A program made the translations under genes and the position numbers. Under the pieces are notes generated by a model that was not told the DNA's origin, ran no database searches, and saw only the letters and a list, made by a program, of their open reading frames with translations. DNA of 64,000 nt from Salegentibacter sp. Hel_I_6 (lineage in GTDB: Bacteria; Bacteroidota; Bacteroidia; Flavobacteriales; Flavobacteriaceae). Positions 41,913 to 49,624 of this stretch are shown one piece after another; the stretch's first letter is position 1; every line of letters begins with the position of its first letter. The stretch is from positions 434,001 to 498,000 of the forward strand of contig NZ_JQNQ01000001.1 in assembly GCF_000745315.1 (NCBI RefSeq). Reading direction: 5' to 3'.

Positions 41913-42080
41913 TTAATATAAATTATTCTTTCTTAATTGCAACCCTAAAGCATATACACAACCAATAATTACTCCTATAATTAGGGCGCGAGAAACACCT
42001 GAAATTTCTTCTACAAAAATTAGAAATAATAATACCCCTATCAATAATACCGAAATTCCAATTATAGTTACTCTTCTCAT
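41913..42080 (-). CDS. small two-helix membrane protein, 55 residues
   Basis: ATG at 42078-42080, stop TAA at 41913-41915. The protein starts MRRVTIIGISVLLIGVLLFL, then FVEEISGVSR, then a second helix ALIIGVIIGCVYALGLQL and a basic tail LRKNNLY. Basic ends and two hydrophobic segments predict a hairpin in the inner membrane with both ends in the cytosol. It is too short for a known family. It is on the same strand as the Dph6-like gene, whose start is 800 bases upstream, so it is probably separate. Confidence 0.65.
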   Translation of the reverse strand: MRRVTIIGISVLLIGVLLFLIFVEEISGVSRALIIGVIIGCVYALGLQLRKNNLY

Positions 42081-42161
42081 TTTCGTTTATTCATTATAAA
42101 TTTCAAAACATTTTCTTCCTACAAGTTATAAAAAACTACACGAAAACCAGAGTTTTGAAAA

Positions 42162-42887
42162 TTACTTTAATAACAAATCACAATACATAAAACTGGTATC
42201 CCAGGATTTTTGACCATCAGTAAAGCAATTATCGTCTGAATTTTCTGCAGGTTTATAAGATTTTTCTACCAGCTCTCCTTTTTTAAAGTCGATTGGTTTC
42301 TTAAAAATTGGCCCGTCAAAAACAAAAGTGTGAAATTCTCCATTCTCGCCACAGGAATCTACCTCTTCCGGGAGATCATTCAAGAAATCTTTATCTATAA
42401 TTCTTCCGCAAAAAGATTTATCAAGTTTATCGGTATTTACACAAACCACAATCGCTTTGAATCCGCTTTCAATAAATTCCTTTAATAATTCCTTCGTATT
42501 TTGATTCCAAAGCGGAAAAACAGCTTTTAAACCTATTTCCTGTAGTTGTTTTTCGCGATAACTCTTCAAATCTTCTAAAAAGATATCTCCAAAAATACTA
42601 TGCGTAAAACCCTGTTTTAAAAATTTATTGGTTTCCATCTCCATTATCTCGTTATAATCTTTCATGGAAACTTCGCCGTTTAATTTAATTTGATGCAGCG
42701 GTAAATCTAAATATTCCGCTTGTTTTTGAAGTAATTCGATACGTACCCCGTGCATAGAAATTCTATTAAATTCAGTGTTTACAGTAGTAACTAATTTCTC
42801 TACCGAATACTCATTAGCCTGTTGAAGCTTATACAAGGCCAAAGCTGCGTCTTTACCACTACTCCAGTTTAGATAGGCTTTTTTCAT
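42162..42887 (-). CDS. Dph6-related ATP pyrophosphatase
   Basis: The 241-residue protein begins MKKAYLNWSSGKDAALALY, the PP-loop of adenine nucleotide alpha hydrolases, and has GDIFLEDLKSYREKQL, which fits the Dph6 (diphthine-ammonia ligase) family. Diphthamide is a eukaryotic and archaeal EF-2 modification, so bacterial members are presumed to amidate another, unknown target. Length matches the bacterial subgroup. It is upstream of aroQ only in position, not in operon sense, since both are on the minus strand with 95 bases between them. Confidence 0.88.
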   Translation of the reverse strand: MKKAYLNWSSGKDAALALYKLQQANEYSVEKLVTTVNTEFNRISMHGVRIELLQKQAEYLDLPLHQIKLNGEVSMKDYNEIMEMETNKFLKQGFTHSIFGDIFLEDLKSYREKQLQEIGLKAVFPLWNQNTKELLKEFIESGFKAIVVCVNTDKLDKSFCGRIIDKDFLNDLPEEVDSCGENGEFHTFVFDGPIFKKPIDFKKGELVEKSYKPAENSDDNCFTDGQKSWDTSFMYCDLLLK

Positions 42888-42982
42888 GTTTTGAATTTAA
42901 CTTTGTAGTATGAGTACATCAAAGGTTTATAATCAACTTCCTGTACGTTTCCAATTTTGTTTCCAGCATCTTGCTGTTTTCA

Positions 42983-43405
42983 TTATTTTTTATTTAAAAA
43001 ACTCTGAATTGCCAGATCATATCCCATAAGTCCAAACCCAAGGATTACGCCTTTAGCATTAGGTGCGATATACGATTTATGCCTAAATTTTTCGCGGGCA
43101 TGTGTATTTGAGATATGCACTTCTACTACCGGGGTTTTTATACCTTTTACGGCATCTGATAAACCAATTGAGGTATGGGTATAAGCCGCGGCATTAAGCA
43201 CAACCCCGTCAAATTCCTTATCTGCTTCGTGAAGTTTATTAATAAGTTCACCTTCTATGTTACTTTGAAAATAAGAAAGCTCGGTGTTTTTAAATTGAAA
43301 CTGAAGTTCAGAGAAGTAGGTTTCAAAACTTTTATTACCGTAAGTATCGGGTTCTCTTGTTCCTAACAAATTTAGGTTAGGACCGTTAATGATCATAATT
43401 TTCAT
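42983..43405 (-). CDS. aroQ: type II 3-dehydroquinate dehydratase
   Basis: The 140-residue protein carries NGPNLNLLGTREPDTYG at the N-terminus, VLNAAAYTHTSIGLSDAV in the middle and VVEVHISNTHAREKFR near the active-site His, all signatures of type II DHQase in the shikimate pathway. It dehydrates 3-dehydroquinate to 3-dehydroshikimate in the cytosol. In Bacteroidota aroQ is often near xerD, and here only two beta-barrel genes separate them. Confidence 0.97.
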   Translation of the reverse strand: MKIMIINGPNLNLLGTREPDTYGNKSFETYFSELQFQFKNTELSYFQSNIEGELINKLHEADKEFDGVVLNAAAYTHTSIGLSDAVKGIKTPVVEVHISNTHAREKFRHKSYIAPNAKGVILGFGLMGYDLAIQSFLNKK

Positions 43406-43470
43406 TTTTCTTGCTTAGCTGGTTATCCTCGTAAATATAAAAAATTAGCTAAAGCTACCCCATAAAAAAC

Positions 43471-43517
43471 CCTTCAGAAAAAGGAATAGCATTTAACTAC
43501 TTCAATACTTCTGAAGG
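43471..43517 (-). terminator. terminator of the beta-barrel gene at 43542
   Basis: CCTTCAGAA (43471-43479) and TTCTGAAGG (43509-43517) pair; on the minus strand GTTTTTTAT follows. It is 25 bases past the gene's stop. Confidence 0.8.
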
Positions 43518-43541
43518 ATTCTTTTGGTTGGTTAATTAGGA

Positions 43542-44021
43542 TTATAATCCAAATTCTATTCCTACATTCACTGAACCGAAGCTGCCACCATCTACGCTAA
43601 TTCCGGTATAAGATCCTAAAAGTCCAATTTTCCCGAAATTATATCCAACCTGCGGTCTATAATAAAAACCTCCATCGTTGCCATCGTTTAAACCTACAGC
43701 ATAACCAAGATCAGTTCCAAAGAAAAAGCCTCTTGCCAAACTTATTCTTCCTGAAGCAGAAATAGGCAGAAAAGCAGGATCGTCTACCTCAAAACCATCT
43801 TCATCCATAAAAAAACGAGTATATCCAATTTTAGGACCAACATAAAGCATATCGGCTACCCCTATCATATAAGCAAGATCTGCACCAGCCTGGAAATTAC
43901 TAACTTCCTCAATATCCCCTACTGGGAGACCTATATTGGCACCAATTCGTAGTCCGCTTTGGGCTTGAGCAGCAGTCACTCCAATTAATGAAAAACACAT
44001 AATAAGTACTAATCGTTTCAT
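43542..44021 (-). CDS. outer-membrane beta-barrel protein
   Basis: From ATG 44019-44021 the protein has 159 residues with a signal peptide ending TAAQAQS (cleavage near residue 20). The rest alternates polar and hydrophobic residues with aromatic belts, e.g. FFFGTDLGYAVGLNDG and IGLLGSYTGIS, and ends in GIEFGL, a typical C-terminal beta signal. Eight strands are likely. It is in the OMP_b-brl group with no assigned ligand. The in-frame upstream extension begins with a poor start and interrupts the signal peptide, so it was not used. Confidence 0.85.
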   Translation of the reverse strand: MKRLVLIMCFSLIGVTAAQAQSGLRIGANIGLPVGDIEEVSNFQAGADLAYMIGVADMLYVGPKIGYTRFFMDEDGFEVDDPAFLPISASGRISLARGFFFGTDLGYAVGLNDGNDGGFYYRPQVGYNFGKIGLLGSYTGISVDGGSFGSVNVGIEFGL

Positions 44022-44111
44022 AATTATACATTTTTGGTTACTTACATAAAGATATAATGAACTGCAAACAAACAAGCGTATAACACTGAATTACAGGATT
44101 TCAGGTATAAA

Positions 44112-44138
44112 AAAAGCGGAAGATATACTTCCGCTTTT
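44112..44138 (-). terminator. terminator of the beta-barrel gene at 44165
   Basis: AAAAGCGGAAG and CTTCCGCTTTT pair over 11 bases around ATATA, with A run giving T on the minus strand. It is 27 bases past the stop. Confidence 0.88.
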
Positions 44139-44164
44139 TATTTTCATAGATATTAATGGGATGT

Positions 44165-44770
44165 TTAAAACATAAATCCAACGCCTGCCTGGATTCCATT
44201 ATTTTTTATAGCATCATCATCCCAGTTGTCGCTATCAAATACATCGGTAAATCCTTGAGTATATCTCGCAGATACGAAAAATCCATTGTTGAATTTATAA
44301 GAGGCACCAATGGCTCCCCCAAATTCAAAAGTACTACCAGCTTCAGTATCAAATTCAGCATCACCAAAACTACTGTCTAGGTCATACTCTTCTTCGACAA
44401 GAAAATTAAACGATGGTCCTACTTCAATAGATAATCCTTCTATCAAATAAATTTTAGCCAAAACCGGCACCTGGATATAATCTAGTTGATATTCTCCATT
44501 TACTGATTGACCGGCAAAAGATCTATCAGCTTCAAGTCCCTGAGTAGCATAAAGCACCTCTGGTTGAAGTGAAAAACGTTCACTTAAAGGAATTTCAGAA
44601 AGTAAACCAAGATGAAATCCTGTTCTACTTTTTTCATCTTCAAATCCATCTGAAGTCATATTCGTGAAGCTCACCCCACCTTTAGCTCCAAAATAAACAA
44701 ATTCCTGTGCGCTTGCTGCAGATGTAAAACCTAATACGGCTATTACTGCAATTAAAATCGACTTTTTCAT
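44165..44770 (-). CDS. PorT/OprF-like outer-membrane beta-barrel (porin family)
   Basis: The 201-residue protein has a signal peptide (SILIAVIAVLGFTSAASA, cleaved near 20-22) and a barrel of the outer membrane protein beta-barrel (OMP_b-brl_2) type: FVYFGAKGGVSFTNM, FSLQPEVLYATQGLEA, and a last strand IQAGVGFMF. The LLSEIPLSERFSLQPE stretch is the family signature. No pore size or substrate can be inferred. It has its own -7 box and terminator and is separate from the beta-barrel gene at 43542. Confidence 0.9.
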   Translation of the reverse strand: MKKSILIAVIAVLGFTSAASAQEFVYFGAKGGVSFTNMTSDGFEDEKSRTGFHLGLLSEIPLSERFSLQPEVLYATQGLEADRSFAGQSVNGEYQLDYIQVPVLAKIYLIEGLSIEVGPSFNFLVEEEYDLDSSFGDAEFDTEAGSTFEFGGAIGASYKFNNGFFVSARYTQGFTDVFDSDNWDDDAIKNNGIQAGVGFMF

Positions 44771-44796
44771 TACTTCTTATTTTTGTGTTACAGGGG

Positions 44797-44804
44797 CAAA
44801 TGTA
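44797..44804 (-). promoter_or_regulatory. -7 promoter box of the beta-barrel gene at 44165
   Basis: Minus-strand TACATTTG, 26 bases before the ATG. No -33 element is clear. Confidence 0.55.
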
Positions 44805-44884
44805 GGAACACACTTCTTAATAAAATGTTACCTAAACCTAAAGTATTACTAAGATTAACGACTAATTGTTTATATCTTTAACGC

Positions 44885-45781
44885 ATGAAATGGGCTTCTG
44901 CATTACAGGATTACTGCAACTATCTTCGCTTAGAACGCGGACTTTCAGAAAACTCCATCACTAATTATAGACTGGACATTCTAAAACTTATTAACTTTTT
45001 AGAAGTTAAAAAACACAAAGTCTCTCCTATTCAAATTTCCGAAGAAACTGTTCAACAATTTATCTATGAAATCGCAAAAGAAGTAAACGCACGTTCGCAA
45101 TCGAGAATAATTTCTGGTTTAAGAGGATTTTTTAATTACCTGGTTTTTGAGGATTACCGAAAAAACAATCCTTTAGATCTTATAGAATCTCCCAAAATTG
45201 GCAGGAAACTGCCCGACACCATTTCTACCGAAGAAATAGACCTTCTTATAGCAAGTGTTGACCTGAGCAAAGCTGAAGGCGAACGTAACCGTGCGATTCT
45301 TGAAACTTTATATGGTTGTGGATTACGTGTAAGTGAGCTTACTGAACTAAAAATTTCTGATCTGTTTTTCCGGGAAGGTTTTATTAAAGTAACCGGAAAA
45401 GGCAATAAACAGCGTTTTGTACCCATTTCAGATTACACCCAAAAATTCATCAATATCTATAAAGATGAAGTAAGAATTCATCAAAAGATCAATAAAGAAT
45501 ATTCTGACACTTTATTTCTAAATCGAAGGGGAAACCAGCTAACGCGCGCAATGATCTTCACTATTATTAAGCGCCTGGCCGAAAAGGCAGGAATTAAGAA
45601 AAAAATAAGTCCGCACACCTTTCGGCATTCTTTCGCTACACATTTGTTAGAAAATGGCGCCGATTTAAGAGCTATTCAGCAAATGTTAGGTCACGAAAGC
45701 ATTACCACTACTGAAGTATATATGCACGTAGACCGCAAACATCTAAGGGAAGTAATGGAGCAATTTCATCCACGACGATAA
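44885..45781 (+). CDS. xerD: site-specific tyrosine recombinase XerD
   Basis: The 298-residue protein has the SAM-like N-terminal DNA-binding domain (LQDYCNYLRLERGLSENSIT) and the integrase catalytic domain with Arg in YGCGLRVSELTEL, Lys in GKGNKQRFVPI, HTFRHSFATHLL, the second His in LGHESITT and Tyr in TTEVYMHVDRKH. Length and position next to aroQ support XerD. With XerC (not in this window) it resolves chromosome dimers at dif. It is not part of a mobile element. Confidence 0.96.
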   Translation: MKWASALQDYCNYLRLERGLSENSITNYRLDILKLINFLEVKKHKVSPIQISEETVQQFIYEIAKEVNARSQSRIISGLRGFFNYLVFEDYRKNNPLDLIESPKIGRKLPDTISTEEIDLLIASVDLSKAEGERNRAILETLYGCGLRVSELTELKISDLFFREGFIKVTGKGNKQRFVPISDYTQKFINIYKDEVRIHQKINKEYSDTLFLNRRGNQLTRAMIFTIIKRLAEKAGIKKKISPHTFRHSFATHLLENGADLRAIQQMLGHESITTTEVYMHVDRKHLREVMEQFHPRR

Positions 45782-45876
45782 TGCTATTAAATTTGGGTTA
45801 AACCTGGATAAATTGTTCTAAAAGCCCTTATTTATTAGTAATTTCAAGCTGAACATTTTTTTAGAAAAATTGCTAC

Positions 45877-45891
45877 GGAAACCGTGTTTCC
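45877..45891 (+). promoter_or_regulatory. 15-base palindrome before the aldo/keto reductase gene
   Basis: GGAAAC CGT GTTTCC lies 19 bases before the ATG and is followed by TTAAAAAAA. It may be a regulator-binding site or short hairpin; it is the only palindrome of note here. Confidence 0.35.
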
Positions 45892-45910
45892 TTAAAAAAA
45901 CAAGACGTAT

Positions 45911-46873
45911 ATGAAAACATTAAAATTTAAGAACGGCGATGAAATGCCGGCTATAGGATTAGGTACCTGGAAATCTGGAAAAGAAGAAGTAAAGAAAGCG
46001 GTTAAAATCGCCTTAAATAATGGTTACAAGCATATTGATTGCGCTGCTACTTATGGAAATGAAGATGCAGTAGGTGAGGCTTTTTCTGAAGTTTTTGCTG
46101 AAGGAAAAATAAAACGTGACGAAGTTTGGATTACCTCTAAATTATGGAACAATGCCCATAAAAAAGAAGACGTTATTCCTGCATTAAAAAAGACATTAAA
46201 AGATCTACAGCTGGATTATTTAGACCTTTATCTTATTCACTGGCCGGTAGCTTTTAAACCTAATGTGAGTTTCCCTGAAAATGATGAAGAATATTTATCT
46301 CTTGAAGAAGTTCCAATAATTGAGACCTGGAATATGATGGTAGAAGCGAAAAAACAAGGGCTGGTAAAGCATATTGGTGTTTCCAATTTTAGCAGTATGA
46401 AGCTTGAAGAGTTAATGGAAGAAACTGCTGAACATCCAGAAATGAATCAGGTAGAACTTCATCCTTATTTGCAACAAAATGACCTACTGGAATTTTGTAG
46501 CACTCATAACATTCATGTAACAGGATTTTCACCACTGGGAAGCGGCGACCGTCCTGATGGAATGAAAGCAAAAAATGAACCTTCTTTATTAGAAAATCCC
46601 GTTATAAAAAAGATTGCAAAAAAACACGGGGCCAGTGCAGGCCAGGTTCTTATAAAATGGAGCGAAATGCGCGGAACAGCAGTAATTCCAAAATCTACTA
46701 ATGAAGAACGTATTATAGAAAATCTTCAAAGTACAGGTGTAAATTTAGAAGAATCAGACCTTCAACAAATCGCTGAATTAGACGAACATTTTAGATACGT
46801 TACCGGAGAGTTTTTTGTCACCAAAGGAAATTCTTACGAGAACATTTATGATGATGACGACTATAAAACTTAA
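45911..46873 (+). CDS. aldo/keto reductase
   Basis: The 320-residue TIM-barrel reductase has Asp and Tyr in HIDCAATYGNEDAVG, Lys in WITSKLWNNA, and His in LYLIHWPV, the four-residue catalytic set, and PKSTNEERI near the NADPH site. It matches AKR family members that reduce sugar aldehydes or xylose. A C-terminal extension with FFVTKGNSYENIYDDDD closes the active site. It is monocistronic. Confidence 0.95.
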   Translation: MKTLKFKNGDEMPAIGLGTWKSGKEEVKKAVKIALNNGYKHIDCAATYGNEDAVGEAFSEVFAEGKIKRDEVWITSKLWNNAHKKEDVIPALKKTLKDLQLDYLDLYLIHWPVAFKPNVSFPENDEEYLSLEEVPIIETWNMMVEAKKQGLVKHIGVSNFSSMKLEELMEETAEHPEMNQVELHPYLQQNDLLEFCSTHNIHVTGFSPLGSGDRPDGMKAKNEPSLLENPVIKKIAKKHGASAGQVLIKWSEMRGTAVIPKSTNEERIIENLQSTGVNLEESDLQQIAELDEHFRYVTGEFFVTKGNSYENIYDDDDYKT

Positions 46874-47004
46874 TAACTGAAAACAAAAAGGGTGCTAAGA
46901 ATTTTCGCGAAGGCAGCCTTAATTTGTTTTAGGGACTAATAACATAGATTCTAAAACAAGTTTAAAATAACAAGTTTTTTAATATAAAAAATACATCAAT
47001 TAAA

Positions 47005-47031
47005 AATGCCTTAGAAGATTTCTAAGGCATT
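47005..47031. terminator. bidirectional terminator between aldo/keto reductase and rny
   Basis: AATGCCTTAGAA (47005-47016) and TTCTAAGGCATT (47020-47031) pair over 12 bases with a three-base loop; T runs on both sides. Confidence 0.92.
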
Positions 47032-47064
47032 TTTTGTTAAATTACTTCTATTGGACTTATGAGG

Positions 47065-48627
47065 TTACTTAGCAATATTTACCGCTCTTGTTTCCCGAAT
47101 TACGGTTACTTTAACCTGACCTGGATAAGTCATATCTGTTTGGATCTTTTGAGAAATTTCAAAAGAAAGGTTATTCGCCTTTTCATCATTTACCTTCTCA
47201 CTTTCCACAATTACTCGTAGTTCACGTCCTGCCTGGATGGCATAAGCTTTTTTCACACCTCCAAATCCGAAAGCAATATCTTCAAGATCTTTTAAACGTT
47301 GAATATAAGAATCCAACACCTGTCTTCTTGCTCCAGGTCTTGCTCCGCTAATCGCATCACAAACCTGAACAATTGGTGATAATAAAGAATTCATCTCAAT
47401 CTCGTCGTGGTGAGCTCCAATGGCGTTACAAACCTCAGGTTTTTCACCATGCTTCTCTGCCCACTGCATCCCAAGGATCGCGTGAGGGACTTCTGTTTCT
47501 GTTTCTGGTACTTTACCAATATCGTGGAGTAATCCCGCACGTTTAGCCAGTTTAGGGTTTATACCAAGCTCTGAGGCCATTACACCACATAGTTTTGCCA
47601 CTTCCCTAGAGTGTTGTAGCAGGTTTTGACCGTAAGAAGAACGATATTTCATTCGGCCTACCAGTTTGATTAATTCAGGGTTTAAACCGTGAATTCCTAA
47701 ATCAATAACAGTACGCTTACCTATATCAATAATTTCCTCGTCAATTTGCTTACGGGTTTTCTTAACTACTTCTTCAATTCTGGCCGGGTGAATTCTTCCA
47801 TCGGTCACTAATTTATGTAGCGATAAACGAGCAACTTCCCTTCTAACCGAATCGAAACAAGAAAGAATAATGGCTTCGGGAGTATCATCTACAATAATTT
47901 CTACGCCGGTAGCGGCTTCTAAAGCTCGAATATTCCTACCTTCTCGACCAATAATTCTACCTTTTACATCGTCGCTTTCCAGGTTAAATACCGAAACGCA
48001 ATTTTCTACAGCTTCCTCAGTTCCTATTCGCTGAATGGTAGTAATAATAATTTTCTTCGCTTCCTGCTGTGCAGTTAACTTAGCTTCCTCTATAGTATCC
48101 TGAATCAACGCCATAGCATCTGTCCTCGCACTGTCTTTAAGCGCCTCAGAAAGTTGAGCTTTTGCTTCATCTGCAGAAAGGCCTGAAATTACCTCTAATT
48201 GCTGAATTTGGCTATTATGAAGTTTATCAATTTCTTCCTGTTTCTTTTCAAGATATTCTACCCGATGATTATAATCAGCAAGTTTTTCTTCAAATTCTTT
48301 ATTCAGTTTTTTATTCTTGGAAAGTTCTCCAGAAACCTGTGATTCCTTATCCCTGATGCGTTTTTCAGCATCATTCATCTTTTTATCCCGGTTAAGGATC
48401 ACCTTTTCGTGCTCCGATTTTAACTCGATAAATTTCTCTTTAGCCTGAAGGATTTTATCTTTCTTGATACTTTCTCCTTCAGATTTTGCTTCTTTAAGAA
48501 TATTGGCTGCCGTTTTCTTGGCATTTTTAATAGTTTGCGAAGCTCTCTTTCGCTCTAATTGTTTGGCAATAGCAAATCCTATTACTGCGCCAATAACCCC
48601 AATAACTATATTTAATAATATCTCCAT
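47065..48627 (-). CDS. rny: ribonuclease Y
   Basis: The 520-residue RNase Y is anchored by an N-terminal helix (NIVIGVIGAVIGFAIAKQLE), followed by a long coiled coil (about residues 25-200), a KH domain (DDVKGRIIGREGRNIRALEA) and an HD domain with LLHDIGKVPETETEVPHAI. It makes endonucleolytic cuts that start mRNA decay at the membrane. It is at the end of the zapB-like/zapA/6S cluster on the minus strand. Confidence 0.98.
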   Translation of the reverse strand: MEILLNIVIGVIGAVIGFAIAKQLERKRASQTIKNAKKTAANILKEAKSEGESIKKDKILQAKEKFIELKSEHEKVILNRDKKMNDAEKRIRDKESQVSGELSKNKKLNKEFEEKLADYNHRVEYLEKKQEEIDKLHNSQIQQLEVISGLSADEAKAQLSEALKDSARTDAMALIQDTIEEAKLTAQQEAKKIIITTIQRIGTEEAVENCVSVFNLESDDVKGRIIGREGRNIRALEAATGVEIIVDDTPEAIILSCFDSVRREVARLSLHKLVTDGRIHPARIEEVVKKTRKQIDEEIIDIGKRTVIDLGIHGLNPELIKLVGRMKYRSSYGQNLLQHSREVAKLCGVMASELGINPKLAKRAGLLHDIGKVPETETEVPHAILGMQWAEKHGEKPEVCNAIGAHHDEIEMNSLLSPIVQVCDAISGARPGARRQVLDSYIQRLKDLEDIAFGFGGVKKAYAIQAGRELRVIVESEKVNDEKANNLSFEISQKIQTDMTYPGQVKVTVIRETRAVNIAK

Positions 48628-48644
48628 ATTTAAAATTTATGTAT

Positions 48645-48823
48645 AAAAAAAGCCTGTATTAGATAGGTTTTTGGATTAAACTCCTTAAAAACAAGTTTAG
48701 GGCTAACAAGCTGATCAAGAATCCGCTCATCCCGAAAAATCGGGAGCGGCGCGCTTTTACAACTTAGACTCACCCTCTTTAAAGAATCTCTGTTGAGTTT
48801 ATCAAAATATCACTAATACAGGC
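48645..48823 (-). ncRNA. ssrS: 6S RNA, Flavobacteria type (6S-Flavo)
   Basis: On the minus strand the transcript runs from 48823 to 48645. GCCTGTATTAG (48823-48813) and CTAATACAGGC (48662-48652) form the closing stem, and a run of seven T at 48651-48645 ends it. Inside are a long interrupted helix and an apical hairpin with CCCGA and TCGGG arms (CCGCTC...GAGCGG). The length of about 180 nt, closing stem and intergenic place directly after zapA match 6S RNA, which mimics an open promoter and binds RNA polymerase. Gammaproteobacterial ssrS is also next to zapA. Confidence 0.85.
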
Positions 48824-48850
48824 AGTAACCTTTATTTATTTAAAGAACGT

Positions 48851-49144
48851 TTATGATACCAAATGCTTTTGAAGCAAATCGTTAAGCGATTTAAGTTTAT
48901 CTTCTGCTTTAAGCGTATCGGTAGATCTATCTATATCTTTTTGCTCGGTTTGGGCTGCAAATTGTAAAGCACACATTGCTAATACATCCTGCTTATCCCT
49001 TACGGCATAACTTTGCTCAAATTGCTTGATCATAGCCTCAATTTTCTTCGCTGCCTTGCGCAAACCTTCTTCCTGTTGTGGATTTATGGTTAAAGGATAC
49101 ACACGATCTGCAATAGAAAGTTTTATTTTAAGTTTATCGGCCAT
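48851..49144 (-). CDS. zapA: cell division protein ZapA
   Basis: The 97-residue protein shows the ZapA pattern: KLKIKLSIADRVYPLTINPQ at the N-terminus, AAKKIEAMIKQFEQSY, and a C-terminal helix for tetramerisation (LMCALQFAAQTE region). ZapA bundles FtsZ filaments at the division site. It lies 5 bases downstream of the coiled-coil gene and 27 bases ahead of the 6S RNA. Confidence 0.95.
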   Translation of the reverse strand: MADKLKIKLSIADRVYPLTINPQQEEGLRKAAKKIEAMIKQFEQSYAVRDKQDVLAMCALQFAAQTEQKDIDRSTDTLKAEDKLKSLNDLLQKHLVS

Positions 49145-49149
49145 ATTTA

Positions 49150-49440
49150 TTATTCAGATAATTGAACAATGCATTGATCAATTTCTCTTATTAAGCTATT
49201 TAATTTAAGCTTAGTTTCTGTTTTAAATTCGGTACTGCCCAGCATTGCATTGGCGGCTTTAAGATTTTGAACTTCTTGATTAGACCCTTCAATCTTTTGG
49301 GTTAATCTTTGATTTTCTTCCTTAACAGTGTTCATTTCTTCCTCTAAAGAACTATGAATCTGCTTTAAATTTTCGTATTTATGAAGCAGTTTGCTAATCC
49401 TATTTTCAAGGCTATCAACGATTTCTGTCAATTCACTCAT
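49150..49440 (-). CDS. ZapB-like coiled-coil protein
   Basis: The 96-residue protein (ATG 49438-49440) is one long heptad: LTEIVDSLENRISKLLHKYE, then LEEEMNTVKEENQRLTQKIE. It has no membrane segment. ZapB is a short coiled-coil partner of ZapA in gammaproteobacteria, and the placement directly ahead of zapA argues for a functional counterpart, though sequence identity is low. A TTG three codons upstream would add three residues. Confidence 0.8.
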   Translation of the reverse strand: MSELTEIVDSLENRISKLLHKYENLKQIHSSLEEEMNTVKEENQRLTQKIEGSNQEVQNLKAANAMLGSTEFKTETKLKLNSLIREIDQCIVQLSE

Positions 49441-49467
49441 AAAAGCCAAATGTAATGCTTATCCCCA

Positions 49468-49498
49468 CAAAGTTAACATTCGCGCTCTAATATGCCAA
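49468..49498 (-). promoter_or_regulatory. promoter of the zapB-like/zapA/6S/rny cluster
   Basis: Minus-strand TAACTTTG (49475-49468) and TTG (49498-49496) are 20 bases apart, matching the -7/-33 elements. The coiled-coil ATG is 27 bases downstream. Confidence 0.65.
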
Positions 49499-49624
49499 TT
49501 GTTTTTTCGTCTATTTTTAAAAATAGGCAAGACTATTGCTAAGTTTCTAAGCACTAAGGCTTTAATTTTTGGTTAAACTTTAATTAACTTTACCGCCTGC
49601 TTAGGCCTCAAATAAAAAATTTAT

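Noticed and set aside
44885..45781. Tyrosine recombinase as sign of an integrated element
   Set aside because: It matches housekeeping XerD and has no adjacent attachment site, relaxase, phage or cargo genes.
46923..46959. TTGTTTTAG / CTAAAACAA inverted repeat after the aldo/keto reductase gene
   Set aside because: Nine AT-rich base pairs with an 18-base loop and no T run; a better terminator lies at 47005.
49459..49469. Possible DnaA box (TTATCCCCA)
   Set aside because: A single imperfect match with no neighbouring boxes, dnaA or dnaN; not an origin.
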